Positions 1-8,960 of a stretch of DNA of 46,811 bases are shown here, one piece after another; the stretch's first letter is position 1; every line of letters begins with the position of its first letter. Made by a program: the position numbers and the translations under genes. The DNA is taken from IMG/VR virus record IMGVR_UViG_3300030106_004058, positions 1-46,811 of that record; one strand, written 5' to 3'. The DNA comes from a virus. The notes under the pieces were generated by a model that did not search any database, had not been told where the DNA came from, and saw only the letters and a list, made by a program, of their open reading frames with translations.

Positions 1-240
1 TGTACTTAAAGCTGCCACTATACTTGATTGCACAAAATTTCTCATTTGGTTACCTGAATTAGTTGCAGAAGCTGCTCCTACTGAAGCATGCGTCAATGTA
101 ATTGTATTGCCTGCACCATAAGTAATAACAGTAGTAGTGTCTGCTGCACCTCCTGCACCTACTTCAACTAATTTTACATCAGTTGCTGGAACTAATTGGT
201 TTCCTTCGTCAGTAACAGGAATGTTTAAAAATTTTTCCAT
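1..240 (-). CDS. Structural-module protein, C-terminus cut by window edge
   Basis: An open frame starts at ATG 240 (MEKFLNIPVTDEG) and is still open at base 1, so 80 codons are visible and the C-terminus lies outside the window. The visible part is rich in Gly, Ala and Thr, with no membrane segment or cysteines, in a beta-rich style common in phage head proteins. It is the second gene after the major capsid gene in the direction of transcription, so a head decoration or completion role is possible. I do not recognise the family. The start is supported by a TATCTTTG promoter motif 40 nt upstream. Confidence 0.7.
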   Translation of the reverse strand, partial: MEKFLNIPVTDEGNQLVPATDVKLVEVGAGGAADTTTVITYGAGNTITLTHASVGAASATNSGNQMRNFVQSSIVAALST

Positions 241-279
241 AATAATAATAATTTATAGGTTTAATAAATAAATATGATG

Positions 280-287
280 CAAAGATA
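280..287 (-). promoter_or_regulatory. Late promoter -7 motif (TATCTTTG)
   Basis: CAAAGATA on the plus strand reads TATCTTTG on the minus strand and matches the Bacteroidetes -7 consensus TAnnTTTG. It lies in the 61-nt gap before the gene starting at 240. No -33 TTG is visible upstream. Confidence 0.5.
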
Positions 288-301
288 CTAAATTAAATCT
301 G

Positions 302-1054
302 TTACGATTTAAGCATTTTTAATAAAGCTTTATAAACATCTACTCCATCGTCACTTTTTAAGAAAGAACCTACCACATGATAATAGTCTTCATTAAAAGG
401 AACTGATAACATTTTCTTTTTGTTACCTGGAATATTATAATAAACATCTTTATTATTATTTTTCAACATCAACAACTTGTTTTCAAAAAATCTTCTTACT
501 TCATCTTCAAACTCCATTTCAGGGTCGCTTACTACTTCCATAAAAGTATGAGGATCTTTTTTAGCATAAATTAAAATATCTCTTTTTAATTCTGCTGTAC
601 TCATTTTAGCTGCAGACCTTCCAATTAATATACGACTTACTGCTAATAACTTATCTAAAGATAATTCTTGAGCCACAATTAAAGCTTGTACTTCTGCTTG
701 TAAAATTTCTACTTCTTCTTGAGCGTCTTTTTCATTATTCACTTCTTCAAATACCATGTCTTTATGAGGATGGTAATATAAAAATTCTTGTAAAACCTGA
801 TTGTTTTTAGGTACATGAAGCATTCCGTCTTCAAAAATAATAGGTTCCATAATAGCATTACCATCTTGGTCTTCTACAAAAGGAGACTTTTGATTACGTG
901 CATAACGTAATTGTTTATTAGTTCCTGTTTCATCATCAAAATAAAGTAAAGGTGATCTTCGTGAATGATGCGAAGCTAACATATAAGTTAAAGGTGCTGC
1001 ATCTCTTTTAAGACGATATGTCTTAGCTGTGTAAATTTTTTTCTTTGTTTTCAT
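302..1054 (-). CDS. Hypothetical protein following the major capsid gene
   Basis: A 250-aa protein with a basic N-terminus (MKTKKKIYTAKTYRLKRD), a YYHPHKD motif near residue 93 and a long predicted helix at about 108-150. There is no signal peptide or membrane segment. Its place directly after the capsid gene suggests a virion or head-assembly role, but I do not recognise a named family. A strong terminator separates it from the capsid gene, so it depends on read-through or on the weak TAACTTTA motif at 1071-1078. Confidence 0.8.
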   Translation of the reverse strand: MKTKKKIYTAKTYRLKRDAAPLTYMLASHHSRRSPLLYFDDETGTNKQLRYARNQKSPFVEDQDGNAIMEPIIFEDGMLHVPKNNQVLQEFLYYHPHKDMVFEEVNNEKDAQEEVEILQAEVQALIVAQELSLDKLLAVSRILIGRSAAKMSTAELKRDILIYAKKDPHTFMEVVSDPEMEFEDEVRRFFENKLLMLKNNNKDVYYNIPGNKKKMLSVPFNEDYYHVVGSFLKSDDGVDVYKALLKMLKS

Positions 1055-1070
1055 TTTATTATAATTTAAT

Positions 1071-1078
1071 TAAAGTTA
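1071..1078 (-). promoter_or_regulatory. Weak late promoter-like motif (TAACTTTA)
   Basis: This minus-strand octamer matches the late motif TA[A/T]CTTTG at 7 of 8 positions and lies 17 nt before the start at 1054. It sits just beyond the terminator stem of the capsid gene, where a new promoter would be expected. Weak on sequence alone. Confidence 0.25.
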
Positions 1079-1108
1079 AAAAAAAGGGGAGGAGGTTAGT
1101 CCTCCCCT
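1078..1108 (-). terminator. Strong intrinsic terminator after the major capsid gene
   Basis: A perfect 9-bp GC-rich stem (AGGGGAGGA at 1085-1093 with TCCTCCCCT at 1100-1108) has a 6-nt loop. Read on the minus strand it is followed by eight T. It lies 15 nt past the capsid stop codon. Confidence 0.9.
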
Positions 1109-1122
1109 CTTAAAGTCAGTGA

Positions 1123-2577
1123 TTAAGCATTCTGGAATAAGAAGAAGTTGTTTGCACCTAAAGTACATACACATCTCTCACTCAAGAAGTTAACCGTCAT
1201 TGCATCTAAAGAAGATGTTCTTGCTCCACCAGCAGAACCAGTGATCCAAGTTTTATATCTTCTATCTTCAGTTTCAGACGCTCTGTATCTCACATGTAAG
1301 AAAGGTCTCTTAGCATTCTTACCTAAGATTTGGTCATAAACTGTAGTTGAACCAGCAGGAACTAAAAGTCCGTTGATTGCACCAGCAGTTAAACCTCCTC
1401 TCATAGTAGGATCGTTAAGATATTTCCAGTCAGATTTATAGAAGTCATAACCTCTTCTAAATCCTGTGAAACCTAAGTTAAGAGCCATATCCTCATCATT
1501 ATCAAATAGACCGTATGAAGTACCACCCGCTCCGTAAGAGTTTTGAGCAGCTAACATATCGTCAATATCAAATGAGAATTGTCTGTTAACAAAAAGAACA
1601 TTTTCTTCAATAGAACCTTGCTTATCCAATCTTTGGATAACAGCATCAAAGTCTGCTAATGCCGCTGGGTTACCACCACCATAAACATTACCTCTTTCTC
1701 CTACTACGTAGAAAATACCCTCAGAACCTTTGTTACCTGGGCTTGTAGATGTTAAAGTAATTGCAGATACACCAGAACCAGCGTCAGCAGGAACTGCTTC
1801 TATCATTGCTGTTTCAAGATAATCTTCAAATCTTAATCTTGTATCATGCTCTGATTTCAAATACCATAAGTATCCGTCAGCACCATTTTCTGATGTAACT
1901 TCTACCCATCCTATCTGAGCCATGTCAGAACCAGAAACTTCATAAGTATCCTTAATAATGATTGGTGAATTATCAAAAATGAAGTCGTCAGACTCTAAAG
2001 AGTTTGCCATTCCTTCACTTCCTTTTGCAAATTCAGAACCATAAATAAAGATTGTACAATCTACACCAGCTGCCACTGCTTGGCCTGTTCCTTCATAATA
2101 CGCTACTGTAATTTGAGGAGGAACGTTTGTGTAGTTAACAGCTGTAATAACTGCTTTGTTAGTCAAGTTAGATCCAGCCGTATTGTCTGAAATCATAATT
2201 GTTTGACCAACTCTTAAAGCTATACTTCCTTGTCCTGCAGTAGTAGTACCGCCTGGAATAGTAGGCGTAAGATCATCCTTGATGTCCCATGTAGCCGTGT
2301 TAGCTCCTGCGACTCCTGCAGAATCACATGATGTATATTTAATATGTAACCTTCCTTGTTCAGCCCATTTTATCATGTCTGAGTTAGAAGGCATTTCAGC
2401 ACCTACCATTCTTAAGAATGATGATACTGTTCTATTACCATATCTTTCAAATTCTTTTTCATAAGTATCAGGAAGATACTGATTTAAGAAATCGAAATTG
2501 GTAATATAGTTTTGGGGCATTGCTACTCTTTCCGCTGATGGGATTAAGTCAAAGCCCGGTGTTGCGTTTACTGCCAT
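1123..2577 (-). CDS. Major capsid protein (HK97-fold candidate)
   Basis: A 484-aa protein starting MAVNATPGFDLIPSAERV, followed by a helical N-terminal region (FDFLNQYLPDTYEKEFERYG) and long beta-rich stretches. It is assigned from position and size: it follows portal and a scaffold-like protein in the standard packaging order, has a typical capsid length for crAss-like and related phages, and is followed immediately by the strongest terminator in the window, as expected for a very abundant product. Residues around 95-180 form a Gly/Thr/Val-rich beta section that could be an inserted domain. There is no long N-terminal delta domain, consistent with a separate scaffold. The assignment is by context plus resemblance, not by a diagnostic motif. 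Confidence 0.85.
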   Translation of the reverse strand: MAVNATPGFDLIPSAERVAMPQNYITNFDFLNQYLPDTYEKEFERYGNRTVSSFLRMVGAEMPSNSDMIKWAEQGRLHIKYTSCDSAGVAGANTATWDIKDDLTPTIPGGTTTAGQGSIALRVGQTIMISDNTAGSNLTNKAVITAVNYTNVPPQITVAYYEGTGQAVAAGVDCTIFIYGSEFAKGSEGMANSLESDDFIFDNSPIIIKDTYEVSGSDMAQIGWVEVTSENGADGYLWYLKSEHDTRLRFEDYLETAMIEAVPADAGSGVSAITLTSTSPGNKGSEGIFYVVGERGNVYGGGNPAALADFDAVIQRLDKQGSIEENVLFVNRQFSFDIDDMLAAQNSYGAGGTSYGLFDNDEDMALNLGFTGFRRGYDFYKSDWKYLNDPTMRGGLTAGAINGLLVPAGSTTVYDQILGKNAKRPFLHVRYRASETEDRRYKTWITGSAGGARTSSLDAMTVNFLSERCVCTLGANNFFLFQNA

Positions 2578-2602
2578 AATTTCTAAATTTTTTAATTAAT
2601 GT

Positions 2603-3769
2603 TTAACTTTTTTTAATACTCTTAATTCGGAGTCCTCTTCCACTCGATGTATCTCCAACTGAACGAATTTTTAATCCATTCTTACTGAAGGTTTGAGGTG
2701 TTTTACGAACCATGTCAATGTTTTTTGATTTTTTACTTACATCGTCAATAGCTTCCGCTTTACCTTGCTCATAAAAAAATCTGGCAAACTTTTCAGGATT
2801 AGAAGCAATTGCTATTGCTCTATGGTATCCTTTAGCATCTTTCATCATACCTGTTTCTCCATCCATAAAAGGAGAGATAAAATTAGTATAATCCGACTGT
2901 TTGTTTTTCAACTCAGTCGTATCACCAGGTTTATAAGTGTAAGACTTGTCATTAACAGAAATTTCAAAACCTTTGAAATCCTGACTGAAAACTTCATTTG
3001 TTTTCTGTGTAAACCAGTCATACCTTTTTTTACGAGCTTCCTCTTGAGTTTTGGATTCTTCCATGTAACTCTTATAGCGTTTAAATTCTTCGTCTTGCTC
3101 TTTAGAACTAACTCCCGGGCTTGACTCAAGTGGTAGTTTGTATTGTTCTTTTTGCTCCTCAAAAAACTTTCTCGCTTTTGAAAGTTCTCTTTTTTTGGCT
3201 AACTTCTTTTTCTTTACAACTTTTTCTTCATCTAACTCCGAATCAAAACCAAATTTATCATCAATTAAGTCTTGAATATCAATCTCATCTAATCCTTCTT
3301 CTATAGCTGCATAATAATCAGTCAGCACTTTTTCGTCATCAAGTTTGGTGTAGTCTTGCTGTAACTTAGCAAAATCACCTAACCCACGACCCGTTTCTTT
3401 TTTATATTTAAAGAACGCTGAAACATCTTCGGGTAAATCTTCATTAGCTTTTTGTTGAGCAAATAAATCATCTACCGATGATATTTCTTTATTGTATCTA
3501 TTCTTAATATATTCAAGAATATCTTTATCTTCCAATGCCTGTTCTTTTACAGGTGCTTCTTCTTTCTTTTGTTCTTCTTGTTGTTTAGGTTCTTCTACAT
3601 TTTTAACTGTAGTGTCCTCTACTTTTTCTATTTTTTCTACTGGATTTTCTTCAGTTTTTAAATTTTCTTCATGTTTATCCAGTAACTCTTTTTCTATTTC
3701 TTGTGTTGATTTAGTTTCAGCTTCACCAACTAATTTTACCGTTAATTTAGGTTTTTCGTTATTTTCCAT
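2603..3769 (-). CDS. Scaffolding-like protein, highly charged and coiled-coil
   Basis: A 388-aa protein between portal and capsid, the usual place for a capsid scaffold. Residues 1-110 are low-complexity and rich in Glu and Lys. The middle (about 160-250) is predicted helical and coiled-coil, and the C-terminus (about 345-388) is basic, ending in IKSIKKS. An acidic helical body with a basic C-terminal tail is typical of phage scaffolds, whose tail contacts the capsid protein. The call rests on composition and position; a head-internal protein is the alternative. A late promoter motif lies 22 nt before the start. Confidence 0.65.
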   Translation of the reverse strand: MENNEKPKLTVKLVGEAETKSTQEIEKELLDKHEENLKTEENPVEKIEKVEDTTVKNVEEPKQQEEQKKEEAPVKEQALEDKDILEYIKNRYNKEISSVDDLFAQQKANEDLPEDVSAFFKYKKETGRGLGDFAKLQQDYTKLDDEKVLTDYYAAIEEGLDEIDIQDLIDDKFGFDSELDEEKVVKKKKLAKKRELSKARKFFEEQKEQYKLPLESSPGVSSKEQDEEFKRYKSYMEESKTQEEARKKRYDWFTQKTNEVFSQDFKGFEISVNDKSYTYKPGDTTELKNKQSDYTNFISPFMDGETGMMKDAKGYHRAIAIASNPEKFARFFYEQGKAEAIDDVSKKSKNIDMVRKTPQTFSKNGLKIRSVGDTSSGRGLRIKSIKKS

Positions 3770-3790
3770 TTTATTTAATTTAAGTTTTTA

Positions 3791-3798
3791 CAAAGTTA
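3791..3798 (-). promoter_or_regulatory. Late promoter -7 motif (TAACTTTG)
   Basis: CAAAGTTA on the plus strand reads TAACTTTG on the minus strand. It is in the 58-nt gap between portal and the scaffold-like gene, 22 nt before the start at 3769, and suggests that scaffold and capsid can be transcribed separately from portal. Confidence 0.5.
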
Positions 3799-3800
3799 AT

Positions 3801-3820
3801 ATTTATTTATTTATTTATTT
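3801..3820. repeat. TTTA tetranucleotide microsatellite
   Basis: Four consecutive TTTA units (3802-3817) lie directly upstream of the TAACTTTG motif in the portal-scaffold gap. Slippage here would change the promoter's upstream sequence. It may simply reflect local AT richness. Confidence 0.6.
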
Positions 3821-3827
3821 TAGCTAA

Positions 3828-6263
3828 TTATCTTGGGTCAAACTCTGCTAAATCAAAACCATCTAAACTATCTTCATTAGACTCAAAATTTTGAGCAGGT
3901 AAATTTCTTTTACGTTGTTCAATCATTTTAGATTGTTGAGTGTTAGCTTCCGCTATTCTTTGAGATTTACCTTCTTCTCTCATTTTTTCTCTTTCATCCA
4001 TTTGAGATTGTTCCATCCCTTTTAACTGCATTTGATAACTAAACTCTAATCCCATTAACTGCTCTTTTAATGCCGCTTCATTTTTCATTTTTTCTATAGC
4101 CATAGCAGTTTCTGCTTGAGCCACCTGCATTTTAGATTGCGTTTCAGCTTGCATTTTTTGCATAGCAGCTTGAGCAGCCGCTTGTTGAGACTGCATATTA
4201 GTTTGAGCAACCATCTGTTGTTTTTGCATTTCTTGTTGTTGTTTTTGCTCTGCTAATTGTTTACGTTTAACTTTCAACAACTGATTAGCCATTTTTATAT
4301 TTTTCATTTCTCTAATATCTATAGCGTCTTCTAAATTAATATCCTGCTTAGATAAAGCCATTTGAATGTTTGCTTCTAATTGAGCTTTTTGTTCTTCATC
4401 CGGACTCATTTCTATAAAAATACCAAAATCATAAATATATAAATTACGTATTTGTTCTAAAATATTAAGATTATACTTACCTATCTGCATAGCAAACTCA
4501 TCTTTAAAATCTGCATATTCTAAAACATCAGCACAACGTAATGATAAAGCTTCAGCTAAAGTTCTTGTAATAAATAAACTTCCTTGTAAAATATGACGAG
4601 TAGCTGTATTAGAATTTAAAGCTGCAAGTTTTTGAACTCCAACTAAAGAATTAGGATCAGGTGTTGATCCGTCTCTTGCCTCATTTAATCCTGTGACAGA
4701 CCTAATCATATTTAAATAATGATTGTAATTACTAATTAACATTTGCATTTTCCCTCCTCCACTATTAGAAGTTAATTGGGAAATAGGAACTTTAGCATTA
4801 TTAAATTCACCATCTTGAGTATAACTTCTACCTATAACACTACCGGTTTGAAAATATAAACGTAAAGCGTCTTCGGGGTTATAAGCGTTACCTGTTCCTA
4901 AGTCTACCTCATTTAATCCATCTGCATCTATAAAAACTCCATCAGGAACCATTCGAGCAATAACTTGTTGTATTTTTAAATGAGTAATTTGAATTAAATC
5001 TGCAAAAGGAACCATCCTTCTTACTAAAGATTCTACTACTCCTTTATACATACGAGGAGCACAAGCCACGTAGTTAGACATAGCATATTGACTTGCTGAA
5101 TTGGGACGCACCATGTTTTTCATCATGTCCCATTTAATTATAATATTAGTACCCATTACCATTACCCCCTCATACCACACATCTATTCTTTTTTCTATTT
5201 TTTCAAACTTACCTTCGTCCATCATTTCTTGAGGCGGATTAAACTGATCATCTTTTTCTACAGTTTTAAAACTACCATCAGCCATTTCTTTTTTCTTGTA
5301 AACAAAACTATTAGTGGTTTTATAGTTAAAATATAACAAAGTACAAGTATCTCTATAAAACATACTGTTCTCATACATTTGAGCAACATTATAATAATCA
5401 TACCAAGCTTGACTGTATTTAGATATTTCTTCTAAATCTTTTTGAGTTAAGTCAGGGTTAATTTTTAAAACTTCTCCAATCGGAATAGTTTTAAGTTCTC
5501 CCCAATAAAAACAATCTTTAAAATAAGGGTCTTCCGTATAACTATATACTACATGAGCTGGATCTACATATTCAACTCTAACTCCATCTCCTTCTTGAAA
5601 AGTGTGTTTACACATTCCTATACCTATTGTAGCAATATCATAATCAACTCTTTTTCGTGTATCATTATAATGGTTTTCTTCTAACATAGTATTAATAGCT
5701 ACTTCATTGGCTATTTCTACGGCTGGCTTATAATTCATTTGCATATACAACTCCATCTCTGTATCGTTTTCAGGAAGTTGTTCTGGATTTACTTCAAAAA
5801 CATTTACTTCAAAATCTTTTTCAATTTGTTGGAATAATCCTTTAGCCAACATATTTCTTTCTACCATTGACTGGAAGTTACTTCTTTTTTCCGCAGACAA
5901 TGCATCTTGAGCATAACATTTAACATCAAACAATCTATCTGACATTCCGTTAACCACTATGTCTACAAACTTAGGTATAATAGGAACCGGAGTCCAATCT
6001 AAATTTAAATAAGATAAATCTCCATCAACAGCTAATTCATTTTTATATTTAGCTACTGATTGTTCACCTCTTGCGTAAAGACGTAATTTGTGAAATTCTA
6101 AGAATTGATTATAAAAACGGCATGACAAACCGTCTCTTCTAAACCACTCGTATTGTATCGCCTGACCTACCTGTAACCCAAATTCTTTTGTGGCCTTCTG
6201 TGAATCAGACACAAATTGATCTGGAAAGGCTGCAGATTGTATATCTATCTGGATTCCTTTCAT
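3828..6263 (-). CDS. Portal protein
   Basis: An 811-aa protein overlapping the terminase stop by 4 nt (ATGA). The core (about 1-640) carries a VNGMSDRLF segment near residue 105 and a conserved-looking stretch (GLNEARDGSTPDPNS) near residue 525, which I associate with crAss-like portals. Residues about 640-780 form a long Gln/Met/Ala/Lys-rich helix, consistent with an extended portal barrel or crown. Position directly after the large terminase supports the call. The protein forms the dodecameric DNA channel at the capsid vertex. The tail ends in an acidic stretch (DGFDLAEFDPR). Confidence 0.88.
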   Translation of the reverse strand: MKGIQIDIQSAAFPDQFVSDSQKATKEFGLQVGQAIQYEWFRRDGLSCRFYNQFLEFHKLRLYARGEQSVAKYKNELAVDGDLSYLNLDWTPVPIIPKFVDIVVNGMSDRLFDVKCYAQDALSAEKRSNFQSMVERNMLAKGLFQQIEKDFEVNVFEVNPEQLPENDTEMELYMQMNYKPAVEIANEVAINTMLEENHYNDTRKRVDYDIATIGIGMCKHTFQEGDGVRVEYVDPAHVVYSYTEDPYFKDCFYWGELKTIPIGEVLKINPDLTQKDLEEISKYSQAWYDYYNVAQMYENSMFYRDTCTLLYFNYKTTNSFVYKKKEMADGSFKTVEKDDQFNPPQEMMDEGKFEKIEKRIDVWYEGVMVMGTNIIIKWDMMKNMVRPNSASQYAMSNYVACAPRMYKGVVESLVRRMVPFADLIQITHLKIQQVIARMVPDGVFIDADGLNEVDLGTGNAYNPEDALRLYFQTGSVIGRSYTQDGEFNNAKVPISQLTSNSGGGKMQMLISNYNHYLNMIRSVTGLNEARDGSTPDPNSLVGVQKLAALNSNTATRHILQGSLFITRTLAEALSLRCADVLEYADFKDEFAMQIGKYNLNILEQIRNLYIYDFGIFIEMSPDEEQKAQLEANIQMALSKQDINLEDAIDIREMKNIKMANQLLKVKRKQLAEQKQQQEMQKQQMVAQTNMQSQQAAAQAAMQKMQAETQSKMQVAQAETAMAIEKMKNEAALKEQLMGLEFSYQMQLKGMEQSQMDEREKMREEGKSQRIAEANTQQSKMIEQRKRNLPAQNFESNEDSLDGFDLAEFDPR

Positions 6264-8506
6264 CTAATTATTTGACTTATAGTACTACTATTATTATACT
6301 TTGCAAAGTTAATACTTATTTTTGATTTTTGTTTAGACGGGGTATATAAGTGTTTTTGATTAGCCATAATAGCTAAACCACTACTTATAGACGCATCATA
6401 TTTTGTTCTATTAGTGATATCAAACCGAGCCCAGTCTTCTAATGTTCTACCAAAATACATGGTACCCATTTCTTCAGAATCCCTAAAATCTCCATTCAAA
6501 TCTATGCCTACGTATTTTTCAATATAAGACTCTATTGCTGCTGCATGAGATTGTTTAACATCCTCCGAAGTATTCGGAATACCTCCTAATTCTTTTTCTG
6601 TTTTAGATAATTTATTATATCTTTTATCTGGTCTATTTAAAGAGTAACCTCTATAACCTCTATTTTTAAAATGGTATAATAAACGAGGTTTATTATTTTC
6701 CGCTAAGATAGGCATACCATAAAAAATACACGCCATTAAAACTTCTTCAAAAAATATTTCTGCTGTTTGAGGACGAGCAATATATTCTAAAAAAAACTCA
6801 TTACTTGGAGCTTCGTCCATGTTAAATTTAGTTAATCCGTGCAAAGAACCATTAGAACCCTTACCTACTACTACTCCAGATATATCATAAGAGTCACATC
6901 CAAAAGAGCCTAAATGTTCGTTGCCTGGATAATTTCTTCCATTTCTTTGCTCTATACGGTTTTGTAAATGAGCAGGAGGTGTCCAGCTAACTAAAAATCT
7001 TCCCCTTTTATCAGGACTCCAAACAACCTTAGAATCTTTTACTCCATCTTTCCAATAAAAAGAACCTCTGGTTAAATGATGAGCCAGAATTAAAGAATCG
7101 TTATAATCAATCTGTTGATAGATTTTAGTTAAATTAAATATAGACTGTTTACTTTCGTCTCTAAACGCATGGGATTCACTACGAGGAAATTGACGATAAA
7201 ACTCATTTAAAGCGTCAGGGTCATGAGCTAAAGAAGTTACTTCGTTTTCCCAATAATCTAAAGCCCCTATTTTTATATCTTCTCCGTCTACTCCTATAAT
7301 AGGTTTATCTGGAGTTTTAAAAACTGGCATACCGTATCTATCAATATATCCTTCAAAATTCCATTCCATAGGAACAAATAAACAGTAAAGTCCACTTTTA
7401 GTTTGACCATTGGCATTTCTATTCGAAGGCATAGAATCATAAAACAATGCTTTAAAATTATTACCTCCTTTATCTAAAGCATTTGATGTAGACCCCATCA
7501 TACACTTTCCTATAATTTTACTACCTAATCTTAAACACGTTTTAGTTACCCTCCAGTTGTTTAAAATGTTATCAGGTTTCTCCCACTTACCACTTTCATC
7601 ATGAAGTAAAAGCTGAAGTTTCTCTCCATCATAACTATTATCTCCTGTGTTTTTCCAGTCAATAGTGGTATCTAAACCTTCTAATTCTTCATCCGCTAAA
7701 GTGTTCATGTTTTTCTTGGTAATCTTAGAAGCCGGAACCCTATAAGCTAATTCTGTTTTAGGCTTATCCATACCATCTTGAATAGGTTTAAAAAAGAAGG
7801 GATAGTTGTTAGATATAGGAACTACTTTGTCAGTAAACATTTTTTTAGCATCCGATCCTGTTTTAGATAAGATACCTATTCTTGCGTCTTTAGTTATAGT
7901 AGCTTTATTAACTCCTTCACACGAACTCATAAAAGAAAAACCTGAACGTCTTATTTTTAAGTAACACATTCCAAAACTTCTTTTATCTGCTTTGCATGCT
8001 TCCCAGAAAATATAAAATATTCTATTAGCTTCTCTAAAATCAGGATGTCCTACATCAATTTTAGTCCATTGTAAATACATATAATGCGTTCCAGTTATAT
8101 AGGTAGGTGTCCCATTATTCATAAACCATACTCCTTGTTCTCTACGGTCAAACTCTTTTTCAATATAATCTACCCATTTGCTTTTAAAGTCTTCTGGGGT
8201 ATCATGCCATTGGAAAATAGATTTTATTCTTTTTAAAGGTTTAGGTAATAAAGTGGGTTGCCAATATTGTTCTTCTTTTTTAGTAGACAATTTAATAATA
8301 TCTTTGCTTTGAGCAGGTAACCCTATTCTTAATCCATTCACTTCATACACTTCTCCCAAAGTACCGTCTCGAGAAATAATAACTATATCATATTTTTCAT
8401 TATACCCATACTGCCAAGTATGTGCTCTGTTTTTATTACTAAGCACATTTTTAGGTATAATGTTTTTTATAACCTTGTATAAACTATTTTGATCTTGATT
8501 CTGCAA
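6260..8506 (-). CDS. Terminase large subunit (packaging ATPase-nuclease)
   Basis: A 748-aa terminase. The Walker A position is occupied by RRSGFS (186-191), the RRxGxS form without the usual P-loop lysine. Walker B is LLLHDESGKW (299-308, with D303 and E304), followed by a coupling-like MMGST (336-340). FYRQFPRSESHAF (436-448) matches the conserved linker between ATPase and nuclease. The nuclease begins with FGCDSYDISG (D538 as the first acidic residue) and continues through an SHAAAIESYIE segment near the C-terminus. It cuts concatemeric DNA and drives it through the portal encoded next door. The gene overlaps the candidate small subunit by 23 nt and portal by 4 nt. Confidence 0.92.
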   Translation of the reverse strand: MQNQDQNSLYKVIKNIIPKNVLSNKNRAHTWQYGYNEKYDIVIISRDGTLGEVYEVNGLRIGLPAQSKDIIKLSTKKEEQYWQPTLLPKPLKRIKSIFQWHDTPEDFKSKWVDYIEKEFDRREQGVWFMNNGTPTYITGTHYMYLQWTKIDVGHPDFREANRIFYIFWEACKADKRSFGMCYLKIRRSGFSFMSSCEGVNKATITKDARIGILSKTGSDAKKMFTDKVVPISNNYPFFFKPIQDGMDKPKTELAYRVPASKITKKNMNTLADEELEGLDTTIDWKNTGDNSYDGEKLQLLLHDESGKWEKPDNILNNWRVTKTCLRLGSKIIGKCMMGSTSNALDKGGNNFKALFYDSMPSNRNANGQTKSGLYCLFVPMEWNFEGYIDRYGMPVFKTPDKPIIGVDGEDIKIGALDYWENEVTSLAHDPDALNEFYRQFPRSESHAFRDESKQSIFNLTKIYQQIDYNDSLILAHHLTRGSFYWKDGVKDSKVVWSPDKRGRFLVSWTPPAHLQNRIEQRNGRNYPGNEHLGSFGCDSYDISGVVVGKGSNGSLHGLTKFNMDEAPSNEFFLEYIARPQTAEIFFEEVLMACIFYGMPILAENNKPRLLYHFKNRGYRGYSLNRPDKRYNKLSKTEKELGGIPNTSEDVKQSHAAAIESYIEKYVGIDLNGDFRDSEEMGTMYFGRTLEDWARFDITNRTKYDASISSGLAIMANQKHLYTPSKQKSKISINFAKYNNSSTISQIIR
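6304..6311 (-). promoter_or_regulatory. Late promoter -7 motif inside the end of the terminase gene
   Basis: CAAAGTTA reads TAACTTTG on the minus strand, 41 nt before the portal start. Unlike the other copies it lies inside a coding region, so chance is more likely here. Confidence 0.3.
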
Positions 8507-8762
8507 ATCCTTTAGGTGTATTACTTTTCTTTTCTTTAACGGTTCCTTCTAATAAATTTTTTTCTTCCTCTATACGTTTTAATATTTCAAAAGCATCCAT
8601 GATACATAATTTTTTAGTAGCAGCTGCGTTTTTTAATCTGTCGGCTGCTAACTCATCATCTTTATCATACTTAATAATATCTTCTTTTGCAACTTTTATT
8701 AATTGTTTTACTGCTTTTTCTCCAGCTGCGATAATTTGTTCTTTTATTTCTTTGCTATTCAT
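8484..8762 (-). CDS. Candidate terminase small subunit
   Basis: A 92-aa helical protein directly upstream of and overlapping the large terminase gene. It has a helical core (ADRLKNAAATKKLCIMDAF, about 40-58) and a charged Lys/Ser-rich tail. Small terminase subunits are small, helical, DNA-binding and encoded at exactly this place, but I see no diagnostic helix-turn-helix. The call is contextual. Confidence 0.45.
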   Translation of the reverse strand: MNSKEIKEQIIAAGEKAVKQLIKVAKEDIIKYDKDDELAADRLKNAAATKKLCIMDAFEILKRIEEEKNLLEGTVKEKKSNTPKGFAESRSK

Positions 8763-8952
8763 CTTTCTTTTTTTCTTTAGCAGCTTCTACTTTATCTAAT
8801 GCTTTTTTATATCCTGGCATTACTTTTAATATTTCTGCTACATTTATTAAAAGTTTTCTGGTTTGTTGTTCTTCTAAAATTAATCGTTGTAAATTTTGCG
8901 TTATTAAATCTACTTTAACTTTTAATTTAGCTATATTTTTTTGTACTCCCAT
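8755..8952 (-). CDS. Small coiled-coil protein in packaging operon
   Basis: A 65-aa protein, almost entirely predicted coiled coil (residues 5-45, heptad-like Leu/Ile spacing), ending in a Lys-rich tail. It overlaps the small-terminase candidate by 8 nt, which suggests translational coupling. It could be a partner of that protein; I do not recognise the family. Confidence 0.65.
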   Translation of the reverse strand: MGVQKNIAKLKVKVDLITQNLQRLILEEQQTRKLLINVAEILKVMPGYKKALDKVEAAKEKKKDE

Positions 8953-8960
8953 AATTAAAT

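Noticed and set aside
2765-3827. Plus-strand frames opposite the scaffold-like gene, plus a second minus-strand frame at 2908-3162
   Set aside because: All lie inside a long, well-supported gene; the plus-strand ones are rich in Phe, Leu and Ser, as expected from the reverse of Lys/Glu codons.
8295-8302. TATCTTTG on the plus strand inside the terminase gene
   Set aside because: It is within coding sequence and points against the operon with no plus-strand gene behind it; chance match.
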